64,000 nt of DNA from Paraphaeosphaeria minitans (GCA_015832175.1 WJXW01000016.1:186001-250000); one strand, 5' to 3'. Counted from the stretch's first letter, positions 32,040 through 43,835 are shown. The notes: generated by a model from the letters alone, not told the origin. Translations and numbers: made by a program.

Positions 32040-34011
32040 ATGGCTCGTACGAGAAACACTAAGTGGTATCACTGACCTCTACTAGCTTAACATGCCGTAA
32101 AAGAAGGGTAAAGTGTGATGAGTGTAAGCCTCGTTGCGGGCAGTGCCTCAAGAGCGACAGAGAGTGCATTTATCCACAGTTTACAGATGATGGGGCAGCC
32201 ACTACTGGTTCGAGTGGCCAAGAGGCTACCACATCTCCAGCTCAACCCAGGGGCTCAATCGTTGTGGATTCTCCTGCAACACGCAAGTCAATCGGTGATG
32301 CCGGCATGTCAATGTTTGGAGAATCTCCAGAATTACGGTTTGATCTGTCACCTCTGGCATTGTCGACTTCTCTTCCATCACCAAATTCAGCACCATTCGA
32401 ATGGTACGACCTTCTAGCCGAAGATGCCATCAACAACATCCAGAAACACAATCTGGGTTTCGCCGAATTCTCCCTTTCGAGGAGGCAGAGCCCCGTTCCT
32501 GAGACCGAAGATGAAATTGATCCTCAACTCCAGGTAACTGAACAGAGTCGTCATGCTGACGCCGCGTTCGAACCATGGAAGTCTGCAAACATAATTGCAT
32601 TGAACGATGATGAACTCGGCTTCTTCCATCACTATATCAACGTAATTGGACCACTCCTAGATCTCTTCGATCCGCGAAGGCATTTCTCAAACCTGGTCCC
32701 TAAGCTCGCGGTACATAACGTCGGCTTGTTGAAGTCACTCCTCGCGGTCGCGGCTCGCCACATGGCACTGCTTTCGGATCACCAAACGACACAAAACGAG
32801 GTCAACGTCCAAACGCCAGTATCACATTCCAGTCTTCAAGATTCAAATAGTCATAATAACCACAATTCATTCCTCCAAGTCGCCACGCAATACTATTACG
32901 AGACTCTGCAGTATCTATCCCAGAATCTATTATACCCATCATACACCAAATCGACAGAGATTATCTCGACAGCCATCTTGATCTCCACATATGAGATGTT
33001 CGATGCATCTGGGAGATACAGCGACGGAGGATGGGAGCGGCACTTGCGAGGCATCTTCTGGATCCAAAGATCACAAGACAATAACGGAGAGACGAAAGAT
33101 GGGCTCCGCAGGGCTGCTTGGTGGATGTGGTTGCGGCAAGACATATGGGTCGCGTTTCGAGAATCCCGACGCGTTCTCACCATCTGGAGACCAACGAAAA
33201 GACTCGTAGACCTTACACCTGACGAACTGGCCACGCGTATCGTCTATATTTGCGCGCGATGCGTCGACTACGCCGCCAATGAGAAGCATTACGATTTGAA
33301 TATCAGGATCGATCAGGGTGATAAACTGCTGCAAGCCCTTGATGATTGGCATAGAATTTTGCCACCATCTTTCCAACCGATATACGTATACTCGACTCCT
33401 CAACCGGGACTGTAAGCAACCCCCAGGCGCAGAGTGATGTGTCTTTTGTAGTGAATGGCAAGCCGAGGGCACGAGCTACCTGTCTACCCTATCTTGGCCC
33501 ACACTGACCTTGTGTTCCCACCTTAGATTCACCCCTATATGGATCCACCCGCCTTCGTACGCGGCAGCAATCCAGATGTTTCACTTCGCCCGTATCGTCG
33601 TCCTCATCAACCAACCGTCGCTCGGCGGGATGAATGAGTTTAGTAGGCGGCAGCGATTGCTGGACGAAAGCGTCGAATCGATATGCGGGATTGCACTGAT
33701 GCACCAGGGCAACGATTTGCCGAGCGCCTTCGTCAATCACCAGGCTCTATACGCAGGTGAGTAAAACTTCGGGACAGCCTTAAGATCTCTCTTCCAAGTC
33801 ATCCCCAGCTGGGTGCTCGCCATGCTGGATTTTTTGCCCATAATTTCGTATGATTTAACAGGCTGACCCGGTCGCAGCGGGACTTTGCGTTCAAACGCCG
33901 GTCAAGCAAAGCGCTGTCCTTCAGCTTCTGGAGAAGACTCTGGAGATCACAAAGTTCCCGCCGAAGACACTGCTCGACGATCTCGCGAGGTATTGGAGAG
34001 CGGAACCTTGA
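32040..34011 (+). CDS. Zn2Cys6 transcription factor of module B, with a 20-nt intron
   Basis: Four exons (32,040-32,065; 32,086-33,411; 33,527-33,756; 33,878-34,011) give exactly 572 codons. Exon 1 encodes MARTRNTK plus two bases of the first cluster Cys; exon 2 continues CLTCRKRRVKCDE. The cluster is C9-x2-C12-x6-C19-x6-C26-x2-C29-x6-C36. Introns 2 and 3 are 115 and 121 nt, longer than elsewhere in the window. The C-terminal half carries the fungal-specific domain; IWIHPPSYAAAIQMFHFARI and QGNDLPSAFVNHQALYA are diagnostic of it. Without removal of the 20-nt intron the zinc cluster is out of frame with any ATG. It lies between the SDR and aldolase genes and probably controls some of module B. 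34,012-34,803 downstream holds no gene. Confidence 0.85.
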
Positions 34012-34803
34012 ACGGAATGAAAGTATTTTTATGAAGCTTGAAATGTTGTCGGGCGCTAAAGTCCAAACCCTATTCAAGTTTTCTCGAACTGTGACAAAAT
34101 CAACAACATAAAATGTCAAGTCTGTCCACACCTTTCGGCGAATGACCAGAGCATATTTCATCTATTCGATTTAATGTTTCGTAGCTTGTTCGCGGATAAG
34201 ATGGGAACGTCGCCTCGCATTCATCGATCCAGTGCCTCCAACCGTTGTATTCCGTAACTATGGATGTGCAATGCAGATAAGCTCGCACTTGCCGAGATAA
34301 GTGTGACGACCTAAACTTATTAACAGGCCATGGCAGACAATCCGGCAGTCAACGCCGGTTCCTGGGGACGTGGGGCGGCCCACAGTTCGGTTGCGCCCAC
34401 GTTGCGAGCCAAACCGATAGGTACTCAAAAATGCAGATGCGATTTATGCTGATGCGACCGGGAATAATTTCGAGTCAGTCATACCATCCTGATGGATCAA
34501 AATTGCGGGGAATGGCCCAGTTGCAATGGAGCTGGACTGGGGAAAGGCGTAGGCACTCGCTTGCTGGCAGTGCCTCGAGACGGTGCACACTTCTCCATTC
34601 CCCCCCGCAGTGCACCACTTTTAAGTCCATAGCGCGTGCATCGAGGCGACCGTTGCTCTGAACGTGTGCTCGTGTTCTGATAGCTTTCCAAGACCCAATC
34701 TCTTCGTCTCACGTGTCGTCGTTTCGCGCTGCACAATACAAGACTCACTAGCACTTGAACCTTTTACCGTACAACCTCTTGAAGCCTCTCAAGAAGCTAC
34801 ACA

Positions 34804-35782
34804 ATGACTCAAACACGGAAAAACCGCACGGTGGAGATTCTGAACGCGGCGGCGGCAGGAAAATACGGTGTCCTAGCAGCAATTGCGTATGTAACACCGC
34901 AACCTCGACTGGAAAAAGAAGCGTATACTTATGATTTACAGATACAACATCGAGCAGCTCACTGCACTAGTCCGCGCTGCCGAGGCGAAACGCTCCCCCC
35001 TAATCATACAACTCTTCCCCTCCACTCTAAAGCAACTGCCCACTCTCGCACACGCCGCCGCAGCCGCAGTCGAATCAGCTACCGTCCCGCTGTCCCTACA
35101 CATCGACCACGCACAGGATGTAGACCACATTCGCGAGATCATAGCCACGCTACCCGTAGATTCCGTTATGGTGGACATGTCGCATTACGACGAGCAAGAG
35201 AATCTCCAGAAGACCAAGATCCTCGCTAAAGAATGCCACACAAAGGGCATCGCAGTAGAGGCTGAGAGCGGGCGGATAGAAGGTGGCGAGGACGGCATCG
35301 CGGATACAGAGGGTCTAGAAGGTACGCACGGAATTTTTCGGTTCGATTCACCAATGCGCCGCTGATCGCAGAGAACAGCACTTTTCACCTCTCCCGAGGA
35401 CGTCGACAACTTCATCGCCGCGGGGATAGACATCCTCGCGCCCTCGATAGGCAATCTCCACGGCGACTACGGGCCGTCTGGCCCGGCGCCTGGCCAGCTG
35501 CACTTCGACCGCCTGACGGCGATCAACAAACAGATCGATAACCGCGTGCTCATAGCGCTGCACGGGACAAATGACTTCCCGCCAGAGCTGATGTGGCAGT
35601 GTATTGAGAACGGCGCGATCAAGCTCAACGTGAATAAGCTGCTGTTGGAGGTGTGGAATGAATTTCTGAGGAAGAATGCAGCAAATATGCCACTTGTCAA
35701 GCTGATCGATGAGGGCATGAAGGTCTTGCAGACGGAGACCGAGAGGTGGATGGACATATGCCAGAGTAGTGGAAAAGCGTAG
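34804..35782 (+). CDS. Class II ketose-bisphosphate aldolase family protein
   Basis: Three exons (34,804-34,886; 34,942-35,321; 35,379-35,782) with 55- and 57-nt introns give 288 residues. The fold signature runs LHIDHAQDVDHI (about 85-96), where the HxDH Asp/His act in metal binding and catalysis, then EAESGRIEGGEDG, SIGNLHGDYG with a zinc-type His, and LIALHGTND followed by IKLNVN at the phosphate site. Class II aldolases cleave ketose (bis)phosphates to two three-carbon units. The first 28 residues plus YNIEQL match the usual N-terminus. The protein is shorter than housekeeping fungal FBA (about 360 residues) and closer to the tagatose/fructose-bisphosphate group. It would fit downstream of the SDR in sugar or polyol use. 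Confidence 0.85.
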
Positions 35783-36135
35783 ATGGGTAGGTAGATTTGA
35801 GGAAAATCATAGACCGAATGAAAGAATCGATACCCGAAGTTACCTCAAGGATGGTTGTACGGTTTGGACTCTCTTGTTCTTATTATATTACTAGCGAACG
35901 AGCAAGCCTCATGAAAGGCTGGTACCTTACCTAGCTATACCAAGTATCGACAATGCTGCTTTGCGCCTGGGCGTCCGTGCACTTGCAGCACGAGCCTGAG
36001 GCTCGCATTGATTTATCTGCTACAGACACAATCGTAATTATTTTCAATCAATGCGTTTTTGCCAGTAGTGTATGGTGCGAGACGTGTCCTTCAAAGCTAG
36101 ATGTAGAACTAGCGTGGTCTTAGAAAATGTCCCCT

Positions 36136-38334
36136 TCAACCTGTCTTTCCCTGCTTTTCCTCAACACTCTCAGGCGTCTGTTCACCGCTTGCGCCTCGAT
36201 TCGATGCTGCGCCTTTCCCGTCTTTCTTATGGCGGCCTTCTCTAACCGCTTGCCATACAGCCCAAATCTGCTGCCTTCCGTCAATGAGAGGATAAAACCC
36301 AACGATGAACAGCGTTCCCCACAACCAGATGATCGCGATGATCAGCCATGCAGCAAAGAAGCCTTTGCCGAAAACATACTTGGATGCATACATGGGCAGT
36401 GGCCAGAGAACCCAGTGACCTAAGAACGTAGCAAACGCCCATATGGCGGCAATGCGGCCCCATCTTTTCAGCAGCGCTTGGTCGTCTGGCGACTGCGTGG
36501 CGAGCTCAATGTTTGCTTGCGCAACGCTAGAGTTCCGACGCGAGACGATGGACGATGTATCTGACACCTCAAAAGCAAGGCGCTCGTTTCGGAAGTCGGC
36601 CCAATCAAAGCTTTCGGGTTTGAACAGTGTGATGATGGGAGAATACACGACAGGCGAAAAGGCCGACGCAACGGTTCCCCAGACGCACGGCACTGTTTGT
36701 CCCGTCGTCGCGATCGTGACCGTCCCATAAAGTGCGTATGCGCATCCGAGCCAGGAGGCGATTCCAGTTACCATGCCGAGGAGAGGTGCAATGATAGCAG
36801 CGGCCTTCGACTGACGCCGCCAGAGAATGGTGAAAGCAGTCGGGAAAATACCAGGACAGGTGAGAACGCCGAGCATGTATAATGTCCAACCGAGGTCGAC
36901 GCCGACGTAGTGCAACATCGTTGAGAATGCAGAGGCAAAAAGCGCAAAGAAGATGACCCCGTAGTGGCTCCATCGGATAACATCTTCATCGCTGGCACCG
37001 CGTTTGAAATATGTACGATAAATGTCGAAACTGATGATGGACGAGACAGCGATGACCTGCGCAGACAGAGTTGATGTAACAGCCATAAAAGTAATCAACA
37101 GGATTCCGGCTGCACCACCCTTCCCAGCGATGGTCAGTGCAAAGTAGGGTAGCACAAGACCGTTTGAAACCTCCGTGGATGTCATTCGCTGCTGCTGTTA
37201 ACGTTTTACGCCAACTTGGATGAGAACCTTACTCGGGGATATGTTGGAAATATAGGATTATTTTCCAGTCCAAGTACTACGGAGCTGGCCAAAGTACCCA
37301 TTGCCCATGGAATAGCAAAGTATGCAATTCCGCCGACGACATAGCCAGGCACAACTGCCTGTGGACTTGCGGAGAATGCTTTGATGAAAAAGCTCGTGTC
37401 CATGATGACCAGTCCGAAGTTGGCGCAGATGTGTAAGATGCCGAACAAGATGCCGCCTTTCGAGGTCATGGTAAGGTAGGAGCCCTGTTCGTTCTCGGAG
37501 ACCGGATGGCGGGCGCCTGCAGCCTTCACCAACTCGAAAAGGTTACCCAGAGATCCCACTTCCTCGAGCGTGAAAGCCTTGACCGAGAAAAAACACAGAA
37601 TTATCAAGATGGTAAAGGTGTGAATGTAGTCGGTCAAGAATGTTGCTTTGATGCCGCCGACGAAGGTATAGAGGGCCACACCGACCGGGAGCAGGAAGGT
37701 CGCAGCGATGATATGCATACCTGTCATGGCTGTGATGGCGGACGATGCGCCCAGAAGCATGTTTGCAACGGCAAACAAGTTATTGACGAGACACAGGAAC
37801 ATGTACACGATGTGGGCCGCCGTGCCATATCGAATGCGTACAATCTCCAGCAAGGTGTGTGCTTCTGGGATCTTGCGCTTGCAGCTGATACCCAACACGG
37901 CGAAGAAGACGATCATGGGACTGCAACCGGCAGCAAACCAGAATGGGCCGGATACTCCGTTTACATAGCCAACGAGGGTAGAGCCGAGCATGGCAGTGCT
38001 CCATAACCATGACTGGCAACAGTCAGACCGACACAGGGAGAATGAGGTTAATACTGACGGATACCACAGCTGAGGCCGTCAATCCAGTGTTGACGCTTCG
38101 ATTCGCGGTCATGAACATTTCGGTCTTCTTGTTGTCCTCACCAACGGTACGCTTCAGCAACCTAGTGACCACTACCATTGCTGATCGAGGTCAGTCAGGA
38201 CTGGCTACGGCTCTCGGTAACCCTACCAACGCAATGACCAGCCCGATCACTACCACAACAACGTAACCCACCGCCTGGGACAACGGAGGTTGAACCACCA
38301 CCTCCTCCGCCCGACCGAGGAGCTCGCTTGCCAT
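36136..38334 (-). CDS. Solute:sodium symporter (SSS), Dur3-like
   Basis: Five exons (38,334-38,222; 38,161-38,059; 38,012-37,233; 37,188-36,136 plus intron joins of 60, 46 and 44 nt) give about 682 residues in four coding blocks. The order of motifs fits fungal Dur3 urea/polyamine permeases: EMFMTANRSVNTGLTASAVVSSWLW, GVSGPFWFAAG, RKIPEAHTLLEIVRIRYG, MGTLASSVVLGLENNPIFPTYP and STEVSNGLVLPYFALTIAGKGGA. About 15 membrane segments are seen. The first donor (GTTACC) and second donor (GTCAGT) are weak, and the last acceptor could be either of three CAGs at 37,189-37,197. Family members import urea, polyamines or related solutes. The C-terminal tail is hydrophilic. It is divergent to the flavin monooxygenase. 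35,783-36,135 holds only its 3' flank. Confidence 0.85.
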
Positions 38335-39432
38335 GGCTGCACGAAAAGAGGCTGGCTGCCTGTCGTAAATGGCTTTGAATAGTGATAATTGAACAATTGG
38401 CGGATGCTTCGCCTTGACATCTGGGGAGCATTTCACTACGTAGGTAGGTGAAAGCCTGAGCACATCATCAACAGGCTGGATAACGTGTAAACCAAAACGC
38501 GGTAGAGATGATAGACTAGCCGGTCTGGATGCTTACGCGTAGTTACCGTCGCGTTTGAACCCCAACAACCGAGCTGAGCTCCGGCTATCGGGTTGGCAGC
38601 TAGGTAGGTAGTGCGACCCATGCTGCGTACGCTAGACGTTGTGAAAACGCATGCTTTGTTTAAATCCACGCGAGGATCTCCACCGGGGACTTGATTCTAA
38701 AGTAATCAGGTCCTCACCATACCTACGAGCATAGCTTTGGAGTTGATTGGCCTGGCAGACAGGTCACTCTCTCGTTTCCTGCCAGGTTCCAGCGCAATGG
38801 CCGACGCAAGATCATCACGACCAGAAACTTTCCGGCCATTGCATTATGTTCCTGTCACAAAAGTAGCGACCTGGGGCCTGTTCGGTGGGAGTATGATATC
38901 AAGGGACAATCCAACAGATTAGGTACAGCGTCTGTCAAGGGACCCCTACGTGATCCAAAAGCGAACAAGTCCCCCCAGGGTCTGTTTGATCCAAGTGGAC
39001 ATGAGGATATTTCATTCGGCCCTTCCTACTCCTGTTCCTGTTGGGTAGGTATTACTGTAGATTGAAGCAAGGCGAAGACATTCCGGCAACCCATCTGGAT
39101 CTGCGTTGCCCATCGTCTTCGGCCGTTCCTACTGAGCACGTCAACAACGCTAAACCAATTAGGGAAACTTGGGCCATGACGACACGACACCTGGATATTG
39201 TGCGATTCTACCCCTCCAATACTTCTGCCGATGTAGGGAGTCGGGGAACAGGGGTCCACCGCGCATATGAGGTCACACAGGCTCGCGTTTTCTCGCGTTC
39301 GAAGCTCCAACGTACGAGAACTCCAAAGTACGAGAAGTCCGACGTACGAGAAAAACATAGCAGTCCGTCTCTCTCAAGCAACACCTAGAAGAAGAAGAAG
39401 AAGAAGAAGAAGAAGAAAAAAGTACATGCGCA
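38335..39432. promoter_or_regulatory. Divergent spacer between symporter and flavin monooxygenase
   Basis: 1.1 kb between opposite start codons with no convincing gene. Close to the monooxygenase start are three near-copies of GTACGAGAA (39,313-39,352) and a (GAA)10 run. CCTACGTAGG-like and TAGGTAGGTAG strings, common in this window's spacers, also occur. Confidence 0.35.
39388..39417 (+). repeat. (GAA)10 microsatellite
   Basis: Ten uninterrupted GAA triplets run to 16 bp before the flavin monooxygenase ATG at 39,433, so they lie in the 5' leader and could affect its expression. Confidence 0.95.
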
Positions 39433-41106
39433 ATGGCAGCCAATACAGCTGCGACGAACGGTGATGTTGGGCCGAAGAAGCAGTTGATCCTCAATGCATT
39501 CGTGGAGATGTGTTCGGGACACCAATCGCCAGGTCTTTGGCAACATGGTAGTGTGGCCAGCTCAGGGTGAGCTTCAATATTGCTAACAACGAACAGTAAG
39601 CGAGGCAAAGACTTGTGGAGCTCACGCCGCACATTTGCTAACGAGTGTGACTGTCAGCCCGACGACACCTCCACAGAGTTCAATTCCGTGTCACACTGGG
39701 TCAATCTCGCCAAGCTGCTTGAAGATGCAAAGTTCCATGGCATCTTCATCGCCGATGTCCTCGGCGGGTACGATGTGTACAAAGGGCCCAGAAACCTGGC
39801 GCCAGCCATCAAAAGCGGGGCGCAATGGCCCGTCAACGAGCCTTTGGCTGTCGTCCCTGCGATGGCGGCAGCGACGAAGAATCTGGGCTTTGGCGTGACG
39901 GTCGCAACGACATACGAACAGCCGTACCATCTAGCCAGAAGACTCAGCACCATAGACCACCTCACCGGCGGTCGTCTGGGGTGGAACATTGTCACGGGGT
40001 ATCTGGACTCTGCAGCTAGGAATCTGGTGAACTCGGAGCAGCCCGCACATGATGAACGGTGGCCAGCCCTTCCCCGAAACGAAGAAGGGCTCTGTTGTTG
40101 ACCTCAGCCCAGATACGCAATGGCGGAGGAGTACATCAAAGTCATGTACAAACTCTTCGAGTCATCGTGGCGCGATGATGCCGTCGTCCTCGACCGCCAG
40201 CGCGGTATCTACACGGACCCCTCTCTTGTCCGGGAAATCAACCACAAAGGAAAGTACTACACCGTCCCAGGACCGCACATCTGCCAGCCGTCGCCCCAGC
40301 GGACGCCGCTGCTGCTGCAGGCGGGCACTTCGAAAGCCGGAAAGACCTTCGCGGCCCAGCATGCCGAGGCGATTTTCGTCGCTGGCCACTCACCCTCGGT
40401 GGTAGCAAAGAGTGTAGCTGAAGTGCGGGAGTTGGCACGCAGCTTTGGCAGAAAAGGGGAGGACATCAAATTCCTGGCCTTGATTTGTCCGGTCATCGGA
40501 CACACGGAAGAAGAAGCAAAGGCCAAGTTCGAGGATTATGCGCAGTATGGAGATGTCGATGGTGCCTTGGCGCTGTTTGGTGGCTGGACGGGCATTGATC
40601 TGGCTGTGTACCAAGACGACGAGGAACTGAGACACGTAGAGTCCAACGCTATCCGGTGGGTGAAACTTCGAGAGACGAGCCACGTGTACTAACAAAAATG
40701 CAGATCTGCCGTAGAGGCCTGGTCCAAGGCCTCTCCTGGTATTCCCAGATGGACCAAGAAAACTGTGGCGAAGCACATCACCGTCGGTGGGCTCGGCGCA
40801 ACTGTCGTCGGTACAGCTTCCCAGGTCGCTGACGAGTTTGAACGCTGGGTCAAGGAGGCTGATGTGGATGGTTTTAATATTGCGTATGCCATCAAGCCTG
40901 GAACTTTTGTCGATGTTGCCGAGTTGCTCATCCCGGAGTTGAGGAAGAGAGGGTTGTTCTGGGACGACTACAAGGTACAGGGTGGTACCTATCGCGAGAA
41001 CTTTTATGGCAGACCAGGAGAAAGCGGTCCTCTCAAAGAGCATGTAGCGAGTGGATACCGCTGGCGGAAAGATGCCAGCGCGGAGGACGCGGTTATCCCG
41101 TTGTGA
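39433..41106 (+). CDS. Flavin-dependent monooxygenase, NtaA/SnaA/DszA family
   Basis: Exons 39,433-39,552, 39,658-40,058, 40,113-40,655 and 40,704-41,106 give 488 residues. Exons 2-4 fit the family without gaps: FHGIFIADVLGGYDVYKGP, GWNIVTGYLDSAARN, HDERYAMAEEYI across intron 2, PGPHICQPSPQRTPLLLQAGTSKAGK and GLFWDDYKVQGGTYRENF. These enzymes use FMNH2 from a partner reductase to oxidise chelators, sulfur compounds or similar small molecules. The first join is uncertain: only a GTGGCC donor at 39,553 keeps frame with PDDTSTEFNSV, giving a 105-nt intron, and intron 2 uses the same GTGGCCAGC donor. If the first join is wrong the N-terminus may be broken. No reductase partner is adjacent. Confidence 0.85.
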
Positions 41107-41707
41107 GATTGCTGCATCCTCACTTGTGATCTTGTCCTGCGCGGTTTTGTTTGCAAAAGTGCAAACTAGCTGCAGCCGCGAAGTAGCCACCTCACAGCAA
41201 CAATTTTTGATGCCACGCATCCGCCTTGTTGGTGTTCACAGGCCTCACGCGTCCCTTTTCCACTCGTGTCAAATGTTTTCCGGTGCGTGCTTCCGCGCCC
41301 AATTGTGATAAAATGCGCTAGCCACGGAGCAGCGCAGTCATTATTCGAAAGACCACTAACAGAAACTCTTTGACCTGTGGCCATGGTTGTCCTGTATCGG
41401 CGGGTGAACGGTGAATCCCAAGGTGGAAGATCATGTGATCTAGTCACGAGGACAACTTTCACCGAAGGCCCTGGCTGCGACACGATGATCTTGGCCTCGG
41501 CCAAAGCGTCAGCGAGTGGCTGGCTGTGAATACCTCTTCCATACTTATCGTCACCACACGTGTTTTCTCGGCCGACCGCTCACCAGAGCACAGCTCAACC
41601 TGGCAGGTCCACGTCGCGCAAACAGGACCACTCTGCGTTTGACTTTTCGATATCCTATACCTACCCCTTTGGAGCGCTTCCTCATCCAGCACTCAGCACG
41701 CAGTGAA
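41107..41707. other. Spacer before the RING gene
   Basis: 600 bp without a supported gene. The open frame of the RING gene extends up into it to 41,516 but begins there with GTG, so I read it as 5' leader. Confidence 0.4.
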
Positions 41708-43609
41708 ATGGCAACCCAACAAACTTCTTCCACGGGCTCGATACGTGATTACCAACCGCATCATATTCCGCTCGAGCCAAACCATGCAACAACAAACGCC
41801 CATGAATCTCTCTTGACCGGCTCATCAGACGGGATGAGGACCCGACGGCGGGCCTTCCTGGTCAATCTCTTCCGCCCACATGTGCGCGACTACGAGTCCA
41901 TGAGCCTTGTGCTCGAACATCTCGGCACCTTCTGCGACAACGCCCTGGACGAAATCCGGTTCAATCAGAGCCAAAACCTCGGTTTCACTGCGCTCCAGAT
42001 GTTCCACCACGCTCGTACTCGAACTACGAACCTGTGGCCTCTCGACGAGCGCATAAATCCAGATATGCGCGAGACAATGCACAAGTTCGACTGGCCGGCA
42101 CTCTGGAATGCGACCATGGAGGAAAGACGGCACATCCGACATCACCAGCGTGAGCGTGAGATGTATGGCAGCTGCCAACGTTCTGGGTCGCAGCAGTGGA
42201 TCATCATCTGCGCCGCGTACGCCGATCTCAACGAGTACGCGTTTGGGATGGATATCTTGCGCTACCTGGAGCCTGTTGCTACGATGCAGGCATGCCGCTC
42301 TGACTTCAGCTCTGCAGTCGTCCAGCACGACGTCAGCGAGGGAGATATGGACTGGTTCAGTCGTTCTTTCTTCGCACACTGGGATCAAGCTTTTCAGCTA
42401 CTAAAAGCGCGTCATCCACACGGATATCGAGATAAGGCACGGCACATCCTGCACGCCTTTGTGCGGCAGGGTGTAAATGTCGTCGATGTTTTTCTCAAAT
42501 ACTGGTATCAGGGGAGCGAAGATGCACGCGATGAAGACTTTGGGAACGCATGCGAAGGCGCTGGACGATGGGCCGTTGACCGCCAGTGGAAAGCGGAGCT
42601 GGACAGCCCTTTTGCATCTCCCGGGGCAGACCCACTCCCTTTGAGCGTTCGAACGATCCTTGCGCGGGCTGACCACGTCCGCTCGCAGGAGACGCTGTTC
42701 AAGACCGCCGCCCACCTCGCTGGCACGGTGGAGCGGGAACACATGCACCGTGAGATGTTCCGGATGATTCTGGGATCGCTCGAAGATTGGGCGACGGCGA
42801 CGGCACAAGGAGCGGTTGTAGAAGACATGGTCGAGGCTATGCACACGAATGAAGACATGATTCTCGGGGACACGATGAACACGGTCGTCGACGGCGACGA
42901 TGGCCCGTATGGATGGCCCTTCAACCATGTGACGCTTACCCCGTTGAGCAATCGGCCTCTGCACATGGCTCCAGTAATCCTACACTATGGCCTTCCTGAC
43001 GAACTCCCGGAGCCAACTGCAGAGCCTGGCCAGGACATTGCAGGTGGCCAGCTCCCGACTGTTGACCAGGTTGACGAAGACGAATACACACTGCAACTGC
43101 CTCGACCGGGCTTGATCCGGCGCTTCCTTCACCGCCTGGGTTCCATCAGTGCTCCAGCCCATGTTTCACCCTGGGACATTGAGCTGGCAGACGTAGCACT
43201 AGAGGCGTGTGGCCCACGCATCGCGCCGCAGAGCGTCTCACGTACATGTGAACCCTCGCACGACGACACGTGCGTCATATGTCTCGACAGCTATGCGCAC
43301 GAAGAGTGTGTCTCAAAGAAGGCAACAAGCAATAAGCAAGTCAAGGCAAAAGACCGAGGGTTGTTCGTGCAGTTGCGACATGGAGTGGTCGGCATCCGTC
43401 GGCGTCGGCGGCAGAAAGCCGACAGGAAGAAGGAGAGCAGGCAGCCGATGCAGCTGAACTCGTGCAGCCACGTCTTCCACGTTGCATGTCTGGATGAGCT
43501 CCTGAACCAGACGTATCCGAAGGCAGACGTGGTGCAGTGTCCGTGCTGTCGGGCGGTGATCTGTAGGGCGCGGCCAACGCGCGTTGCGCGTAGCTGGTTT
43601 CTTATGTAG
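41708..43609 (+). CDS. RING-H2 finger protein with a long basic insertion
   Basis: A single exon of 633 residues starting at MATQQTSSTG. The first 540 residues match no domain I know: mostly helical, with many His, Trp and Asp residues. The C-terminus holds a RING: CVIC (about 556-559), then a 60-residue insertion including GIRRRRRQKADRKK, then CSHVFHVAC and CPCC. This gives the Cys/His order of a RING-H2 finger, suggesting an E3 ubiquitin ligase. Usual loops between the second and third ligands are about 9-39 residues, so the 60-residue basic loop is unusual. There is no transmembrane segment or signal peptide. The last codons merge into a tandem repeat. Confidence 0.75.
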   Translation: MATQQTSSTGSIRDYQPHHIPLEPNHATTNAHESLLTGSSDGMRTRRRAFLVNLFRPHVRDYESMSLVLEHLGTFCDNALDEIRFNQSQNLGFTALQMFHHARTRTTNLWPLDERINPDMRETMHKFDWPALWNATMEERRHIRHHQREREMYGSCQRSGSQQWIIICAAYADLNEYAFGMDILRYLEPVATMQACRSDFSSAVVQHDVSEGDMDWFSRSFFAHWDQAFQLLKARHPHGYRDKARHILHAFVRQGVNVVDVFLKYWYQGSEDARDEDFGNACEGAGRWAVDRQWKAELDSPFASPGADPLPLSVRTILARADHVRSQETLFKTAAHLAGTVEREHMHREMFRMILGSLEDWATATAQGAVVEDMVEAMHTNEDMILGDTMNTVVDGDDGPYGWPFNHVTLTPLSNRPLHMAPVILHYGLPDELPEPTAEPGQDIAGGQLPTVDQVDEDEYTLQLPRPGLIRRFLHRLGSISAPAHVSPWDIELADVALEACGPRIAPQSVSRTCEPSHDDTCVICLDSYAHEECVSKKATSNKQVKAKDRGLFVQLRHGVVGIRRRRRQKADRKKESRQPMQLNSCSHVFHVACLDELLNQTYPKADVVQCPCCRAVICRARPTRVARSWFLM

Positions 43610-43835
43610 TTGATCATTGATCACGGCCAGCACGGGTTGCGCGTAGCTGGTTCGTTGTGTGGTTGACCACGGCCAGCACGTAGTGGGTTTGTTATGTGGT
43701 TGACCACGACCAGGCACATAGCTGGTTTGTTACGTAGTTGACCACGGCCAGCACGTAGTGGATTCGTTGTGTGGTTGCTTACGGCCAGCACGTAGATAGT
43801 GGGTTCGTCATGTGGTCGGTTGTGCGTGGTTTGAC
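43595..43835 (+). repeat. Minisatellite of about 36-53 bp units
   Basis: Roughly six diverged copies of a unit like TGG-TT-GTT-TGTGGTTGACCACGGCCAGCACGTAG follow each other. The first copy overlaps the last codons and stop of the RING gene. Each well-kept unit contains the palindrome-like TGGTTGACCA. Confidence 0.85.

Noticed and set aside
42401..42964. 187-codon frame antisense to the RING gene
   Set aside because: Shadow frame with no start context or motif; the plus strand is one long open frame with a RING.
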